DNA of 64,000 nucleotides from Paraburkholderia solisilvae (GCF_902859875.1 NZ_CADIKF010000029.1:1-64000), one strand, 5' to 3'. Numbered from the stretch's first letter, positions 1-9,106 are shown. The notes: generated from the letters alone by a model not told the origin. Translations and numbers: made by a program.

Positions 1-185
1 GCCGCGTCGAGCTCGCGCAGCGGCTCGCGTCGCGCGTCGGCGACCGGCTCGACGCGCGCGCGCTCGGCGAGCAGCTGTTCGCGGGCGCGTTGAGCGCGCC
101 GACCGCAAGCGCGGTATCGCGTGCGGAAAGCGCGTCGACCGCACTTGCGCTGTTGTTCGTGTCACCCGATTTCCAGCGGAGGTAA
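1..185 (+). CDS. DUF1800 family protein, C-terminal end (partial)
   Basis: Only the last ~60 codons lie in the window. The reading frame ends with a Leu-Phe-Val-Ser-Pro-Asp-Phe-Gln-Arg-Arg tail and TAA at 183-185, which is the usual ending of DUF1800 proteins (a Ser-Pro-x-Phe-Gln element just before the stop). The next gene, a DUF1501 protein, starts two bases later. DUF1800 and DUF1501 genes are commonly adjacent and co-transcribed in proteobacteria; both families are secreted proteins of unknown function. The assignment rests on the C-terminal signature and the neighbour. Confidence 0.75.
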   Translation, partial: RVELAQRLASRVGDRLDARALGEQLFAGALSAPTASAVSRAESASTALALLFVSPDFQRR

Positions 186-187
186 GC

Positions 188-1357
188 GTGGTGATTTCCC
201 GCCGTCGTTTTATCCATGCCGCGGCCGGCGCAAGCGCGCTGCTGATCGCGCCGCTCGCCGTACCGCGCCTCGCATTCGCACGCGCCGATACCGAACGCCG
301 CTTCGTGTTCGTGATCCAGCGCGGCGCAGCCGATGGGCTCAACATCGTGATGCCGTACGGCGACCCCGCGTATGCCCCGCTGCGCGGCTCGCTCGCGATG
401 GACCCAGCCGGTGCGACGAAGCTCGATGGAATGTTCGCACTGCATCCGGCGCTTGTCGAAACCGCACGGATGTATGCGGCACGCGAAGCGTTGTTCGTGC
501 ATGCGGTCGCGTCGCCGTATCGCGACCGCTCGCACTTCGATGGCCAGAACGTGCTCGAAACCGGCGGCAGCGCGCCGTATCAGGTAAAGGATGGATGGCT
601 GAACCGGCTCGCGGGCTTGCTGCCGCCGGGGCCCGATGCGATCGCCTTCGCGCCGTCGGTGCCGATGGCGCTGCGCGGCAGGACCGCGGTGACGTCGTAT
701 GCGCCTTCGGCGTTGCCGCCCGCGCAGGACGACCTGCTGATGCGCGTCACCCAGCTGTATCAGCACGACGCGCAGTTACAGCCGCTATGGGAAGCGGCAA
801 CCGCGACGCGCGCGATGGTCGGCGGCGACGCGAACACGCGCGCGCGTCAGGATGCGGGCACGCTCGGCAAATTCGCGGCCGGGCTGCTCGCGCGCGACGA
901 CGGCCCGCGCATCGCGATGATCGAAACCGCCGGCTGGGACACGCATAGCGCGCAAACGCAACGGCTGACCACGACGCTCAAGGGCCTCGACGCGCTGCTC
1001 GCGGCGCTACGCGATGGACTCGGCCCGCACTGGGCGCACACGACCGTGCTGGTGGCGACCGAGTTCGGACGAACCGCGGCCGAAAACGGCACCGGCGGCA
1101 CCGATCACGGCACGGCGTCGGCCGCGATGCTGATCGGCGGTGCGGTTGCGGGCGGGCGCGTGATCGCGGACTGGCCGGGGCTGCGCCAGGCCGATCTGTA
1201 CGAAGCGCGCGACCTGAAACCGACCACCGCGCTCGACGCGCTGATTGCCGGCGCCGCGGCGGAAAGCTTGCGGCTCGATCCGCAACGCACCGCTCAGGCG
1301 TTGTTCGGGCAAACGGCCACGGCGCACCGGCCGGTCGACGGGCTGATGCGCGCCTGA
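188..1357 (+). CDS. Tat-exported DUF1501 family protein
   Basis: 389 residues with a GTG start two bases after the upstream stop, so probably translationally coupled. The N-terminus carries a twin-arginine signal (Ser-Arg-Arg-Arg-Phe-Ile, residues 4-9) followed by an Ala-rich hydrophobic stretch to about residue 32, which implies export as a folded protein. The body contains DUF1501 hallmarks: a FVFVIQRGAADGLN segment near the mature N-terminus, a W-D-T-H motif near residue 250, and a VLVATEFGRT segment followed by D-H-G-T. DUF1501 has a sulfatase/alkaline-phosphatase-like fold, but no substrate is established. It forms an operon with the DUF1800 gene. Confidence 0.9.
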   Translation: MVISRRRFIHAAAGASALLIAPLAVPRLAFARADTERRFVFVIQRGAADGLNIVMPYGDPAYAPLRGSLAMDPAGATKLDGMFALHPALVETARMYAAREALFVHAVASPYRDRSHFDGQNVLETGGSAPYQVKDGWLNRLAGLLPPGPDAIAFAPSVPMALRGRTAVTSYAPSALPPAQDDLLMRVTQLYQHDAQLQPLWEAATATRAMVGGDANTRARQDAGTLGKFAAGLLARDDGPRIAMIETAGWDTHSAQTQRLTTTLKGLDALLAALRDGLGPHWAHTTVLVATEFGRTAAENGTGGTDHGTASAAMLIGGAVAGGRVIADWPGLRQADLYEARDLKPTTALDALIAGAAAESLRLDPQRTAQALFGQTATAHRPVDGLMRA

Positions 1358-1382
1358 CAAATGGGCGAGGCGGCTGACTCGT

Positions 1383-1856
1383 CTATTCGCCCGCCCACGA
1401 CCACGTGGAAATCAGCCACGTGCCGTTGACCTTCTCGAGCGTCGCGGTAATCACCCCGCGCTCGCGCGATGCCTTGTTGTGCTGCTTGAAGTGGTAGACG
1501 GCGGGCAGCACGATATACGCGTGCGTGTCGTTCACTTCGATTTGCCGCGGCTTGAGCAGTTGCATCGAAAAGTTTGTCACGCCGGTCTGTTCGGCATCGT
1601 CCTCGTACGCTTTCGTCCACGTGCTCAGCGCGTCTTCAGCCGCGCCCGTAAACACGAACGGTGCGAGGTCGTCGACCAGCACGACCGACTGCGTGAAGTT
1701 CACCGCGAGCTTCGGCGGATCGATACTCCGGTTGGCCTCGTCGATGGTCTGCTGCATCCGGTGCAGCACGTCCGACTGGTCGGACGCGAACGCCGCCGGA
1801 CTCGCCGACAGCACCAGCAAGCAGGCTCCCGCAACGACGATTCGACGCAGCATCAT
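1383..1856 (-). CDS. Exported SnoaL/NTF2-like small protein
   Basis: 157 residues with a clear Sec signal peptide (RR, hydrophobic core, probable cleavage after Ala-Phe-Ala at residue 24). The mature part has the alternating pattern of an NTF2/SnoaL-like alpha+beta domain: an N-terminal helix, a segment with V-F-T-G-A-A-E-D-A ahead of a helix, and a C-terminal strand ending T-W-L-I-S-T-W-S-W. Proteins of this type are usually DUF4440 or SnoaL-like with unknown ligand. It converges on the DUF1501 gene with only 25 bp between the stops. The fold is inferred; no catalytic residues are assigned. Confidence 0.75.
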   Translation of the reverse strand: MMLRRIVVAGACLLVLSASPAAFASDQSDVLHRMQQTIDEANRSIDPPKLAVNFTQSVVLVDDLAPFVFTGAAEDALSTWTKAYEDDAEQTGVTNFSMQLLKPRQIEVNDTHAYIVLPAVYHFKQHNKASRERGVITATLEKVNGTWLISTWSWAGE

Positions 1857-2138
1857 GATGGCGACTCCCTTTCGGTGGACGATGCCCCATCATCGCTTGC
1901 GCGCGCACTACCCCGTGGCGAAACATGCGAAACGGTGCCGCGCTGGCACGAACCGCGCGATGGTGCGAAGCCTGTCGTCCTGCCGCGCGCAAACCATCCG
2001 TCGTCGCGGAATTTGCGGGCGCGATAGACGTTATCCCCTGCTGCGGGCGGCGTACGCCGCGTCGGCGCTCACCTCGGCGCATCGCGCGATCGCTGGCTGT
2101 ACGCGCGCGCTTCACGATTCGATTGCAAGGGAGAGAGT

Positions 2139-3977
2139 ATGTGCGGTATCGCAGGATGGGTGGATTACGAACGCGATCTGAATGACCAGCGCGCGGTCAT
2201 TCAGGCGATGACGGACACCATGGCGCTGCGCGGTCCCGATGCGCAGGGAATCTGGATCGACCGGCACGCCGCGTTGGGTCATCGGCGACTGTCGGTTATC
2301 GATCTCGAAGGCGGCGTTCAACCGATGTACGCCGACGCGGACGGCAAGACCCTCGCGTGTATCACTTACAGCGGCGAGGTCTACAACTTTGTCGAACTGC
2401 GCGACGCGCTGATGCAGCGCGGTCACGCATTCAGAACGAAGAGCGACACCGAAGTCGTGTTGCGTGCGTATCTCGAATGGGGCGACGCCTGCGCGGAGCG
2501 GTTCACCGGCATGTTCGCGTGCGCGATCTGGGACTTGCGCGAGCAGCAACTGGTGCTGATCCGCGACCGGCTCGGCGTCAAGCCGCTGTTCTATCAACCG
2601 TACGGCCGCGGCGTGCTGTTCGGCTCGGAGCCGAAGGCGATTCTCGCGCACCCGGAGATGCGCGCGCGAGTCGGGCTCGACGGTTTGCGGCGCGCGCTGA
2701 CGTTCGCGCGGATACCCGGCGAAGCGGTCTACGACGGCATGTTCGAAGTGAAACCCGGTCATATCGTGCGCGTGTCGCGCGACGGCCTGAGCGAACGCTG
2801 CTACTGGAAACTCGAAGCGCGCGAGCACACCGATTCGCTCGATGTCACGATCGGCACCGTACGCGCGCATCTCGAGCGGATCATGCAGCAGCAAACGGTG
2901 TCCGACGTGCCGCTGTGCAGCCTGCTGTCGGGCGGTCTCGATTCGTCCGCGATCACCGCGCTGGCCGACCGCATCGTGCGACAGCGCGACGGCGTGCCGA
3001 TCCGCTCGTACTCGGTCGATTTCGCCGCTCACGGCGTGCCGTTTCACGCAGACATGGCGCGCGATGCACCCGATGCGCCGTTCGTGCGCGCGTTCGTCGA
3101 CCAGTTGCACACGCAACATACCGGGATCGTGCTCGATGCCGCGACGATCGGCTCCTCCGAGGTCCGGCACGCGGTGGTGAATGCGTTCGATATGGGCTGG
3201 AAGGCCGGCAGCGACCTCTGTCCGTCTCTCTATCTGCTGCTCGAAGCGGTGCGCAAGGATTCCACCGTGGCGCTGTCCGGGGAAGCGGCGGACGAGGTGT
3301 TCGGCGGTTACCGCTGGTTTCACCTGCCGAACCTTTACGATGCGCCGACACTGCCATGGAAAGCAAGCCGCCCCGATCCGGGCCGCGTGCTGTCGCCGGA
3401 CCTGTTCAACGCGCTGCGCCTGCCCGAATACTGGGCGGATATGCACGCGCAACTCTGTCGCGCGGCGCCGGCGCTGCCCGGAGAAACCGGCATCGCGAAA
3501 CGCAAGCGGGAGCTTTCGTATCTGGGCCTGACGAGCTGGCTGCCGATGCTGCTCGATCGCAAGGACCGCGTCAGCATGGCGCTCGGCCTCGAAGTGCGCG
3601 TGCCGTTTTGCGACCATGAACTGGTGCAGTATGTGTTCGACACGCCGTGGAGCATGAAAACCTTCGACGGACGCGAAAAGAGCCTGCTGCGCGCCGCCTG
3701 CGCGGATGTGGTGCCCGACGCGATTCTGAAACGCTCGAAGAGCGCGTATCCGGCGACGCAGGATCCGGCGTATGAACGGTTGCTGCAGCAACGAATGGCC
3801 GCGCTGCTCGAGCATCCTTCACCGCGTGTGCGGCGCATGTTCGATCAGCACGCGTTACGCGGCCTGATCGATAAACCGCTCGCGGACGTCAGCATCAACT
3901 GGGACAGGAGCGACCTCGATCACACGCTGGCGCTGATCGACTGGCTCGAGCGCTACGACGTCGAACTGGTGGCATGA
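2139..3977 (+). CDS. asnB: Asparagine synthase (glutamine-hydrolysing), AsnB type
   Basis: 612 residues, normal length for bacterial AsnB. It makes asparagine from aspartate, glutamine and ATP. Met-Cys-Gly-Ile at the N-terminus exposes Cys2, the class II glutaminase nucleophile. R-R-L-S-V-I-D (about 49-55) and S-G-E-V-Y-N (about 78-83, usually N-G-E-x-Y-N) line the glutamine pocket. The synthetase half has the pyrophosphate loop S-G-G-L-D-S-S at 264-270. The start is preceded by a strong ribosome site (gggagag). The gene stands alone, facing convergent glcB, with a 13-bp tandem repeat directly after its stop. It may be an amidotransferase paralogue for a secondary substrate, but nothing nearby indicates one. 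Confidence 0.92.
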   Translation: MCGIAGWVDYERDLNDQRAVIQAMTDTMALRGPDAQGIWIDRHAALGHRRLSVIDLEGGVQPMYADADGKTLACITYSGEVYNFVELRDALMQRGHAFRTKSDTEVVLRAYLEWGDACAERFTGMFACAIWDLREQQLVLIRDRLGVKPLFYQPYGRGVLFGSEPKAILAHPEMRARVGLDGLRRALTFARIPGEAVYDGMFEVKPGHIVRVSRDGLSERCYWKLEAREHTDSLDVTIGTVRAHLERIMQQQTVSDVPLCSLLSGGLDSSAITALADRIVRQRDGVPIRSYSVDFAAHGVPFHADMARDAPDAPFVRAFVDQLHTQHTGIVLDAATIGSSEVRHAVVNAFDMGWKAGSDLCPSLYLLLEAVRKDSTVALSGEAADEVFGGYRWFHLPNLYDAPTLPWKASRPDPGRVLSPDLFNALRLPEYWADMHAQLCRAAPALPGETGIAKRKRELSYLGLTSWLPMLLDRKDRVSMALGLEVRVPFCDHELVQYVFDTPWSMKTFDGREKSLLRAACADVVPDAILKRSKSAYPATQDPAYERLLQQRMAALLEHPSPRVRRMFDQHALRGLIDKPLADVSINWDRSDLDHTLALIDWLERYDVELVA

Positions 3978-3978
3978 T

Positions 3979-4082
3979 GAGGATACGAAGTGAAAATTTG
4001 CAGCGAGGATGCGAAGCGAGGATGTAGGGCGGAGATGTGAGGCGCGGATGTGAAGCACGGACGTGAAGCGCGGACTTTAAGC
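3979..4082. repeat. Degenerate 13-bp minisatellite, about 8 units
   Basis: Eight consecutive 13-bp units begin one base after the asnB stop codon. The consensus is close to gcggatgtgaagc; units 3 (4005-4017), 6 (4044-4056) and 7 (4057-4069) are the best preserved, and units 1, 2 and 8 are the most diverged. There are no spacers, so this is not CRISPR. It ends just before a hairpin that separates asnB from convergent glcB. Confidence 0.8.
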
Positions 4083-4087
4083 GCGCC

Positions 4088-4122
4088 GCGCGCATCCGCC
4101 GGCAACCCCGGCCGATGCGCGC
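4088..4122. terminator. Hairpin between convergent asnB and glcB
   Basis: A 9-bp inverted repeat (GCGCGCATC at 4088-4096, GATGCGCGC at 4114-4122) encloses a 17-nt centre that can itself pair (CCGG/CCGG). It sits between two convergent stops, where a bidirectional transcription end is expected. No T tract follows on either strand, so intrinsic termination is uncertain. Confidence 0.45.
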
Positions 4123-4143
4123 TTCACGCAAGGCAATGCCCGA

Positions 4144-6324
4144 TCAGCCCTTCGCCTTCAGTTCGAGACGGAACTTGTGCAACAGCGGCTCGGTGTAACC
4201 GCTCGGCTGTTCACGCCCTTCGAACACCAGCGCGCATGCGGCCTTGAACGCGAGCGATGCGTCGTAGTCCGGCGCCATCGGCTGGTAGTGCGGATCGCCG
4301 GCGTTCTGCTGATCGACGACCTTCGCCATCCGGCGGAACGTGTCCTCGACCTGCTCGCGCGTCACGACACCGTGATGCAGCCAGTTTGCGATGTGCTGGC
4401 TCGAGATGCGCAGCGTCGCGCGGTCTTCCATCAGGCCGACGTTGTTGATGTCGGGCACCTTCGAACAGCCCACGCCCTGGTCGATCCAGCGCACCACATA
4501 GCCGAGAATGCCCTGCGCGTTGTTGTCGAGTTCCTGGCGAATCTCGTCGGCGCTCCACTTCGCTTTTTCGACCACCGGCACCGTCAGCAGGCCAGCCAGA
4601 AGTTCATCGCGCACGCTTGCGTAAGCGGTGCGCTCGAGCTGTTGCTGGACCGCCTGCACGTCGACCTGGTGATAGTGCAGCGCATGCAGCGTCGCGGCCG
4701 TCGGCGACGGCACCCACGCGGTGTTGGCGCCCGCCTTCGGATGCGCGACCTTCTGCTCGAGCATTGCGGCCATCAGGTCCGGCATCGCCCACATGCCCTT
4801 GCCGATCTGCGCACGGCCGCGCAGACCCGCCGCGAGGCCGGCCAGCACATTGCTGCGCTCATACGCGGCAATCCACGCGGTCGACTTCATATCGCCCTTG
4901 CGCAGCATCGCGCCCGCTTCCATCGACGTATGCATCTCGTCGCCGGTGCGATCGAGGAAGCCCGTGTTGATAAACGCCACGCGCGCCGACGCTTGCGCGA
5001 TACACGCAAGCAAATTCACGCTGGTGCGGCGCTCTTCATCCATGATGCCCATCTTCAGCGTGTTGCGCGAGAGGCCCAGCACGTCTTCGACGCGGCCGAA
5101 CAGCTCGTTGGCGAACGCGACTTCATCCGGGCCGTGCATCTTCGGCTTCACGATATAAATCGAGCCGGTGCGCGAATTCAGCTGATGCGGGCGGTCGTGC
5201 AGCGCGCACAGCGTCGTGACCATCCCGTCGAGGATGCCTTCCGGAATCTCGTTGCCGTCGCGATCGCGTACCGCCGGGTTCGTCATCAGATGGCCGACGT
5301 TGCGGATAAAAAGCAGCGAGCGGCCATGCAGCGTCAGCTTCGAGCCATCCGCGCGGCGGTACTCGCGGTCCTCGTTCAGCCGGCGCGTAAACGTCTTGCC
5401 GCCCTTGTTCACCTGTTCGGTGAGCGTGCCGTTCATCAGGCCGAGCCAGTTGCGGTAGAGCTCGACCTTGTCGTCGGCGTCGACCGCGGCGACCGAGTCT
5501 TCGCAGTCGATGATGGTCGTGACCGCCGCTTCGACGAGCACGTCCTTCACATGCGCGGCATCCGTCTTGCCGATCGAATCGGCCGCATCGATCTGCACTT
5601 CGAAGTGCAGGCCGTGGTGCTTGAGCAGCACGGCGGACGGCGCCGCGGCGTCGCCCACGAACCCGGCGAACTGCGCCGGGTCGCGCAGCGCGCTGCTACC
5701 GCTCTTCAACTTGACGACGAGCTTGCCGCCTTCAATCGCATAGCGCGTCGCATCGGCGTGCGAACCGTTCGCGAGCGGCGCGGCCTGATCGAGGAATGCG
5801 CGGGCGCGCGCGATCACGCGGGCGCCGCGCACCGGATTGAAGCCCGCGGTCTTTTCCGCGCCGTCGGTTTCGGCAATCGCATCGGTGCCGTACAGCGCGT
5901 CATACAGGCTGCCCCAGCGTGCGTTCGCCGCGTTCAGCGCATAGCGCGCATTCGACAGCGGCACGACGAGTTGCGGGCCCGCCTGCTCGGCGATTTCGGT
6001 GTCGACCTGGTCCGTGCTCGCCTGCACGCGCGACGGCGGCGACACGATATAGCCGATGTCTTCCAGAAATGCGCGGTACGCATGCGCGTCGCGCACCGGT
6101 CCCGGATGCGCGCGGTGCCACGTGTCGAGCTCGCGTTGCAGACGCTCGCGCTCGGCGAGCAGCGCGCGGTTCTTCGGCGCGAGGTCATGCACCAGCTTGT
6201 CGAAGCCGGCCCAGAACGCGGCGCTGTCGACGCCGGTGCCCGGCAGGGCTTCGGTTTCAATGAACTGGTCGAGTGTGGCGGCCACTTGCAGGCCGCCGCG
6301 CTGAATCATCTTCATCTGAGTCAT
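4144..6324 (-). CDS. glcB: Malate synthase G
   Basis: 726 residues, matching the large monomeric G isoform (about 720) rather than the ~530-residue A isoform. It condenses glyoxylate with acetyl-CoA to malate in the cytoplasm. Diagnostic segments include the K-P-K-M-H-G-P-D-E-V-A-F block, D-C-E-D-S-V-A-A-V-D, and a G-C-S-K-V-P-D-I block near the C-terminus. An AAGGA ribosome site lies about 10 nt before the ATG at 6324. glcG lies 94 bp upstream on the same strand, giving a glcG-glcB transcript divergent from aldA. No glycolate oxidase subunits (glcDEF) are in the window. Confidence 0.97.
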   Translation of the reverse strand: MTQMKMIQRGGLQVAATLDQFIETEALPGTGVDSAAFWAGFDKLVHDLAPKNRALLAERERLQRELDTWHRAHPGPVRDAHAYRAFLEDIGYIVSPPSRVQASTDQVDTEIAEQAGPQLVVPLSNARYALNAANARWGSLYDALYGTDAIAETDGAEKTAGFNPVRGARVIARARAFLDQAAPLANGSHADATRYAIEGGKLVVKLKSGSSALRDPAQFAGFVGDAAAPSAVLLKHHGLHFEVQIDAADSIGKTDAAHVKDVLVEAAVTTIIDCEDSVAAVDADDKVELYRNWLGLMNGTLTEQVNKGGKTFTRRLNEDREYRRADGSKLTLHGRSLLFIRNVGHLMTNPAVRDRDGNEIPEGILDGMVTTLCALHDRPHQLNSRTGSIYIVKPKMHGPDEVAFANELFGRVEDVLGLSRNTLKMGIMDEERRTSVNLLACIAQASARVAFINTGFLDRTGDEMHTSMEAGAMLRKGDMKSTAWIAAYERSNVLAGLAAGLRGRAQIGKGMWAMPDLMAAMLEQKVAHPKAGANTAWVPSPTAATLHALHYHQVDVQAVQQQLERTAYASVRDELLAGLLTVPVVEKAKWSADEIRQELDNNAQGILGYVVRWIDQGVGCSKVPDINNVGLMEDRATLRISSQHIANWLHHGVVTREQVEDTFRRMAKVVDQQNAGDPHYQPMAPDYDASLAFKAACALVFEGREQPSGYTEPLLHKFRLELKAKG

Positions 6325-6418
6325 TATCGGTACATCCTTCAGCTGATTCGTTGGGGCGAATGGGTTAGGCAGTAATCCACAGCATGAAACGACGGCGCGC
6401 GGGCTGGGCGCGATCCCG

Positions 6419-6823
6419 TCACTTCGCGACGCTTTGTGCGCCGGCGCGGGCGATTTGCGCGTCTTCCGATGCCTTGACGCCGGACACGCCGACGGCGCCG
6501 GCCACCTGACCGTCGACGACGACCGGCACCGCGCCTTCGAGCGTGCCCGCGAACGGCACGCTGAGAAACGCGGTGCGCCCGCCGTTGATCATGTCCTCGA
6601 ACTGCTTCGACTCGCGGCGCCCGAGCGCGGCGGTGCGGGCCTTTTCGGTCGCGATATAGCCGCTCATCGGCGGGCAGCCGTCGAGGCGCAGGAGTGCGAG
6701 CGGATGGCCGCCGTCGTCGACGATCGAGATCGTCACCGCCCAGTTGTTCTTTTCGGCCTCGGCGCGGGCTGCGTCCAGAATGCGCGTCGTCTCAGCGACG
6801 GAAAGCGTGGGCTTGTTCAACAT
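6419..6823 (-). CDS. glcG: GlcG/HbpS family heme-binding-like protein
   Basis: 134 residues from the ATG at 6823, chosen because AAAGGA lies about 9 nt upstream; a TTG two codons earlier is a weaker alternative. The sequence follows the GlcG/HbpS fold (Pfam Haem_degrading): an L-x-x-A-x-A-E-A-x-x-N-N-W helix, V-T-I-S-I-V-D-D-G-G-H, and a final G-A-V-G-V-S-G block. GlcG is encoded in glycolate loci; relatives bind heme or have unknown roles. Its position upstream of malate synthase fits the glc association. Confidence 0.88.
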   Translation of the reverse strand: MLNKPTLSVAETTRILDAARAEAEKNNWAVTISIVDDGGHPLALLRLDGCPPMSGYIATEKARTAALGRRESKQFEDMINGGRTAFLSVPFAGTLEGAVPVVVDGQVAGAVGVSGVKASEDAQIARAGAQSVAK

Positions 6824-7147
6824 ATGCAAGTTTCCTTTCGAATATAGGTTTGCAAGGCGCGAACCGAACGGACGGCCGCGAGCGTCCGCCCTGCCCGCAC
6901 GCGCCGCGGAAGCCGGTCATCCGCGACAGGCAATGAGCGTTCCCGGCAGATCGAAGCGATGCCTGAACCTTTCATTTACGGCACACGAACGGCCCGGTAT
7001 GGCCGACGGCGCCGCGCGTGGGCGGGCGCGGTCACGCCCAAAACGCGGGTTCGGGGGCGAGAGTACCATTTTGAAATAGCTTCTGTGTACCGTGCGGGCA
7101 GCCTCAGGCGGCGCAAAGCATGTGCGTCGGCGCGGTTTCGTGCATCG

Positions 7148-7174
7148 ATTGTTGCCCGAATTGGTCGCAACAAT
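7148..7174. promoter_or_regulatory. Inverted repeat ATTGTTGC-N11-GCAACAAT
   Basis: Perfect 8-bp arms at 7148-7155 and 7167-7174 with an 11-bp spacer. The 19-bp centre-to-centre spacing is near two helical turns, which suits a dimeric regulator. It lies about 185 bp before the aldA start. The regulator is unknown. Confidence 0.5.
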
Positions 7175-7199
7175 TGCGGCGCCGCGCGGTCTATCGATC

Positions 7200-7225
7200 G
7201 CATTCGATGCGCTTGCATCGAATGC
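7200..7225. promoter_or_regulatory. Perfect 11-bp palindrome GCATTCGATGC-N4-GCATCGAATGC
   Basis: Arms at 7200-7210 and 7215-7225 with a gctt centre. It could be a protein operator or an RNA hairpin in the aldA leader. It lies 134 bp before the aldA start and 25 bp after the first inverted repeat. No T tract follows, so it is unlikely to be a terminator. Confidence 0.6.
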
Positions 7226-7359
7226 ACGCCACGCGCATCACACATCCCGGCAGGCATGACAACGGGCTTTCATCGGCCGGCTTTCATGGCTGACGTTCCG
7301 AGCGGGCTTTGCAAGCGCCGCGCGCGAGGCGACAACCTCTTAGCCAAAGGTGACTACGC

Positions 7360-8805
7360 ATGAGTTCGACCCAACAGTATTCGCTTTTTATCAACGGCGA
7401 CTGGGTGCAGTCGAAGGGCGGCGAACGCCTGACGATTCGCAGCCCCGCCACCGGCGAAACGGTCGCCACCGTTGCCGACGCGACCGACGCCGACGTCGAT
7501 CGCGCGGTCGATGCGGCGCAGGCCGCGTTTCCCGCATGGAGCCGGCGCACCGCGCTCGAGCGTGCGGATGGCCTGCTGCGCCTGAACGTGCTGCTGCAGC
7601 GCGAGCGCGAGCGCCTCGCGCGCCTGCTCACGCTGGAAGTCGGCAAGCCGATCCGCGAAGCCCGCGGCGAAATCGACTTCGCGATCGAACTGGTGCGCTT
7701 TGCCGCCGAAAACGCGCGCCGTATCGAAGGCGACATCGTGCCGGGCAGCCGCCCCGGCGAAAAAATCCTGATCGAAAAGCAGCCGCATGGCGTGATCGGC
7801 GGCATCACCGCGTGGAATTTTCCGGCCGCGCTGCTCGCGCGCAAGGTCGCGCCGGCAATCGCGGCCGGCAACACGATCGTGCTGAAACCGCATGAGCTGA
7901 CGCCGGTCACGTCGCTCGAAATCGGCAAGCTGATCGCGGAAGCGGGCATTCCGGCGGGCGTCGTGAATATCGTGACTGGCGGAATCCGCACCGGCGAACG
8001 GCTCGTCACGAACCCCACCGTCAAGCTGATCACGATGACCGGCAGCACGCGGGCCGGCAAGCAGATCATGGCCGCCGCCGCACCGACGCTGAAGGAAGTC
8101 CGGCTCGAACTGGGCGGCAAGGCGCCGTTTATCGTGCTGGAAGATGCCGACCTCGAACTGGCGGCGAGCGCCGCTGTCGACGCGCGCTTTCTGAACGCGG
8201 GCCAGGTCTGCACCAGCAACGAGCGCACCTACGTGCACGAGGCCGTGTACGACCGCTTCCTCGAACTCGTCACGCAGAAGATCAAGGCGATGAAGGTCGG
8301 CGACCCGCTCGACGAGCACACCGACATGGGGCCGAAGGTCAGCAAGGTGGAAGTGGACAAGGTCGACGCGATGGTCGCGCAAGCCGTGCAGCAAGGCGCG
8401 AAAGTGCAGCTGGGCGGCGGCCGGCTCACCGGCGGCCTGTACGACCTCGGCCATTTCTATCAGCCGACGCTCCTGACCGGCATTACGCATCAGATGGATA
8501 TCGTGCGCGCCGAAGTGTTCGGGCCGGTCGTGTCGGTGCTGAAGATCCGCAACTTCGACGAGGCATTGAAGTTCGCGAACGATTCCAACTACGGCCTCTC
8601 CGCGTATCTGTTTACGAAAGACCTCGGTGTGCTGATGCGCACGTCGGCCGAACTGAACTTCGGTGAGATTTATGTGAACCGTACGCTGGGCGAAGCGCCG
8701 CAGGGTTTCCATCACGGCTATGGCGACAGCGGCCTCGGCGGTGAAGACGGCAAGTATGGCCTCGAAGCGTATGTGCGCACGAAGACGATCTATCTGAATG
8801 CGTAA
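7360..8805 (+). CDS. aldA: NAD-dependent aldehyde dehydrogenase (lactaldehyde/glycolaldehyde type)
   Basis: 481 residues. Residues of the aldehyde dehydrogenase superfamily are in place: W152-N153-F154 in the oxyanion/NAD region, Glu250 in E-L-G-G-K-A-P, and the catalytic nucleophile Cys284 in G-Q-V-C. The C-terminal block with Q-G-F-H and G-x-G-G-x-D-G-K-x-G-L matches E. coli AldA, which oxidises lactaldehyde and glycolaldehyde. Its position divergent from glcG-glcB supports a glycolaldehyde-to-glycolate role; substrate is inferred from family and context. Confidence 0.9.
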   Translation: MSSTQQYSLFINGDWVQSKGGERLTIRSPATGETVATVADATDADVDRAVDAAQAAFPAWSRRTALERADGLLRLNVLLQRERERLARLLTLEVGKPIREARGEIDFAIELVRFAAENARRIEGDIVPGSRPGEKILIEKQPHGVIGGITAWNFPAALLARKVAPAIAAGNTIVLKPHELTPVTSLEIGKLIAEAGIPAGVVNIVTGGIRTGERLVTNPTVKLITMTGSTRAGKQIMAAAAPTLKEVRLELGGKAPFIVLEDADLELAASAAVDARFLNAGQVCTSNERTYVHEAVYDRFLELVTQKIKAMKVGDPLDEHTDMGPKVSKVEVDKVDAMVAQAVQQGAKVQLGGGRLTGGLYDLGHFYQPTLLTGITHQMDIVRAEVFGPVVSVLKIRNFDEALKFANDSNYGLSAYLFTKDLGVLMRTSAELNFGEIYVNRTLGEAPQGFHHGYGDSGLGGEDGKYGLEAYVRTKTIYLNA

Positions 8806-8828
8806 CGTGCCGAACGTGCATGAAGGAC

Positions 8829-8862
8829 GCGGCATGCGCGGCGTGCGTCATACGCATGCCGC
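8829..8862. terminator. Hairpin after aldA
   Basis: Perfect 10-bp arms GCGGCATGCG (8829-8838) and CGCATGCCGC (8853-8862) with a 14-nt loop, starting 23 bp after the aldA stop. Placement suggests a 3' end structure. There is no T tract after it. The remainder of 8863-9106, up to phosphoketolase, shows no gene. Confidence 0.45.
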
Positions 8863-9106
8863 GCGCCGCACGCGCCCTATCGCGTGGCCGCGCATCGTTT
8901 CGCTTCGCGCGGGCGGTCGTGCCATTTGCACAGCCTGCGCGAGATCATGAAACGGCGTGCATGGCGGTCGAAAAATCGCGATGCGCATCCTATGATAGGT
9001 AACTCGCCCAGCGTCGCGAGCCTCGCGGCGGCGCTGCCTGACGTCATCCGCGACGCATTGCCGCGCGTTCCTGCGTCGCGACACCCGCACCCGGAGGCTC
9101 TCTCCC

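Larger units (their letters stand above)
6824..7359. promoter_or_regulatory. Divergent glcG/aldA control region with two palindromes
   Basis: About 530 bp without a convincing gene. It must hold the promoters of the glcG-glcB transcript (leftward) and aldA (rightward). Two inverted repeats lie in the aldA-proximal half and are listed separately (7148-7174 and 7200-7225). The aldA ribosome site region is aaaggtgac just before 7360. I could not place unambiguous -35/-10 boxes. Confidence 0.5.

Noticed and set aside
2112..3815. A 567-codon minus-strand frame across asnB.
   Set aside because: Antisense to asnB, with composition typical of complement translation.
4177..6375. A 732-codon open frame on the plus strand across glcB.
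   Set aside because: It is the exact antisense of malate synthase G, rich in Arg/His/Ala with no domain or ribosome site; a common artefact at high GC.
7354..8835. A 493-codon minus-strand frame across aldA.
   Set aside because: Antisense to a well-supported aldehyde dehydrogenase; no recognisable domain.
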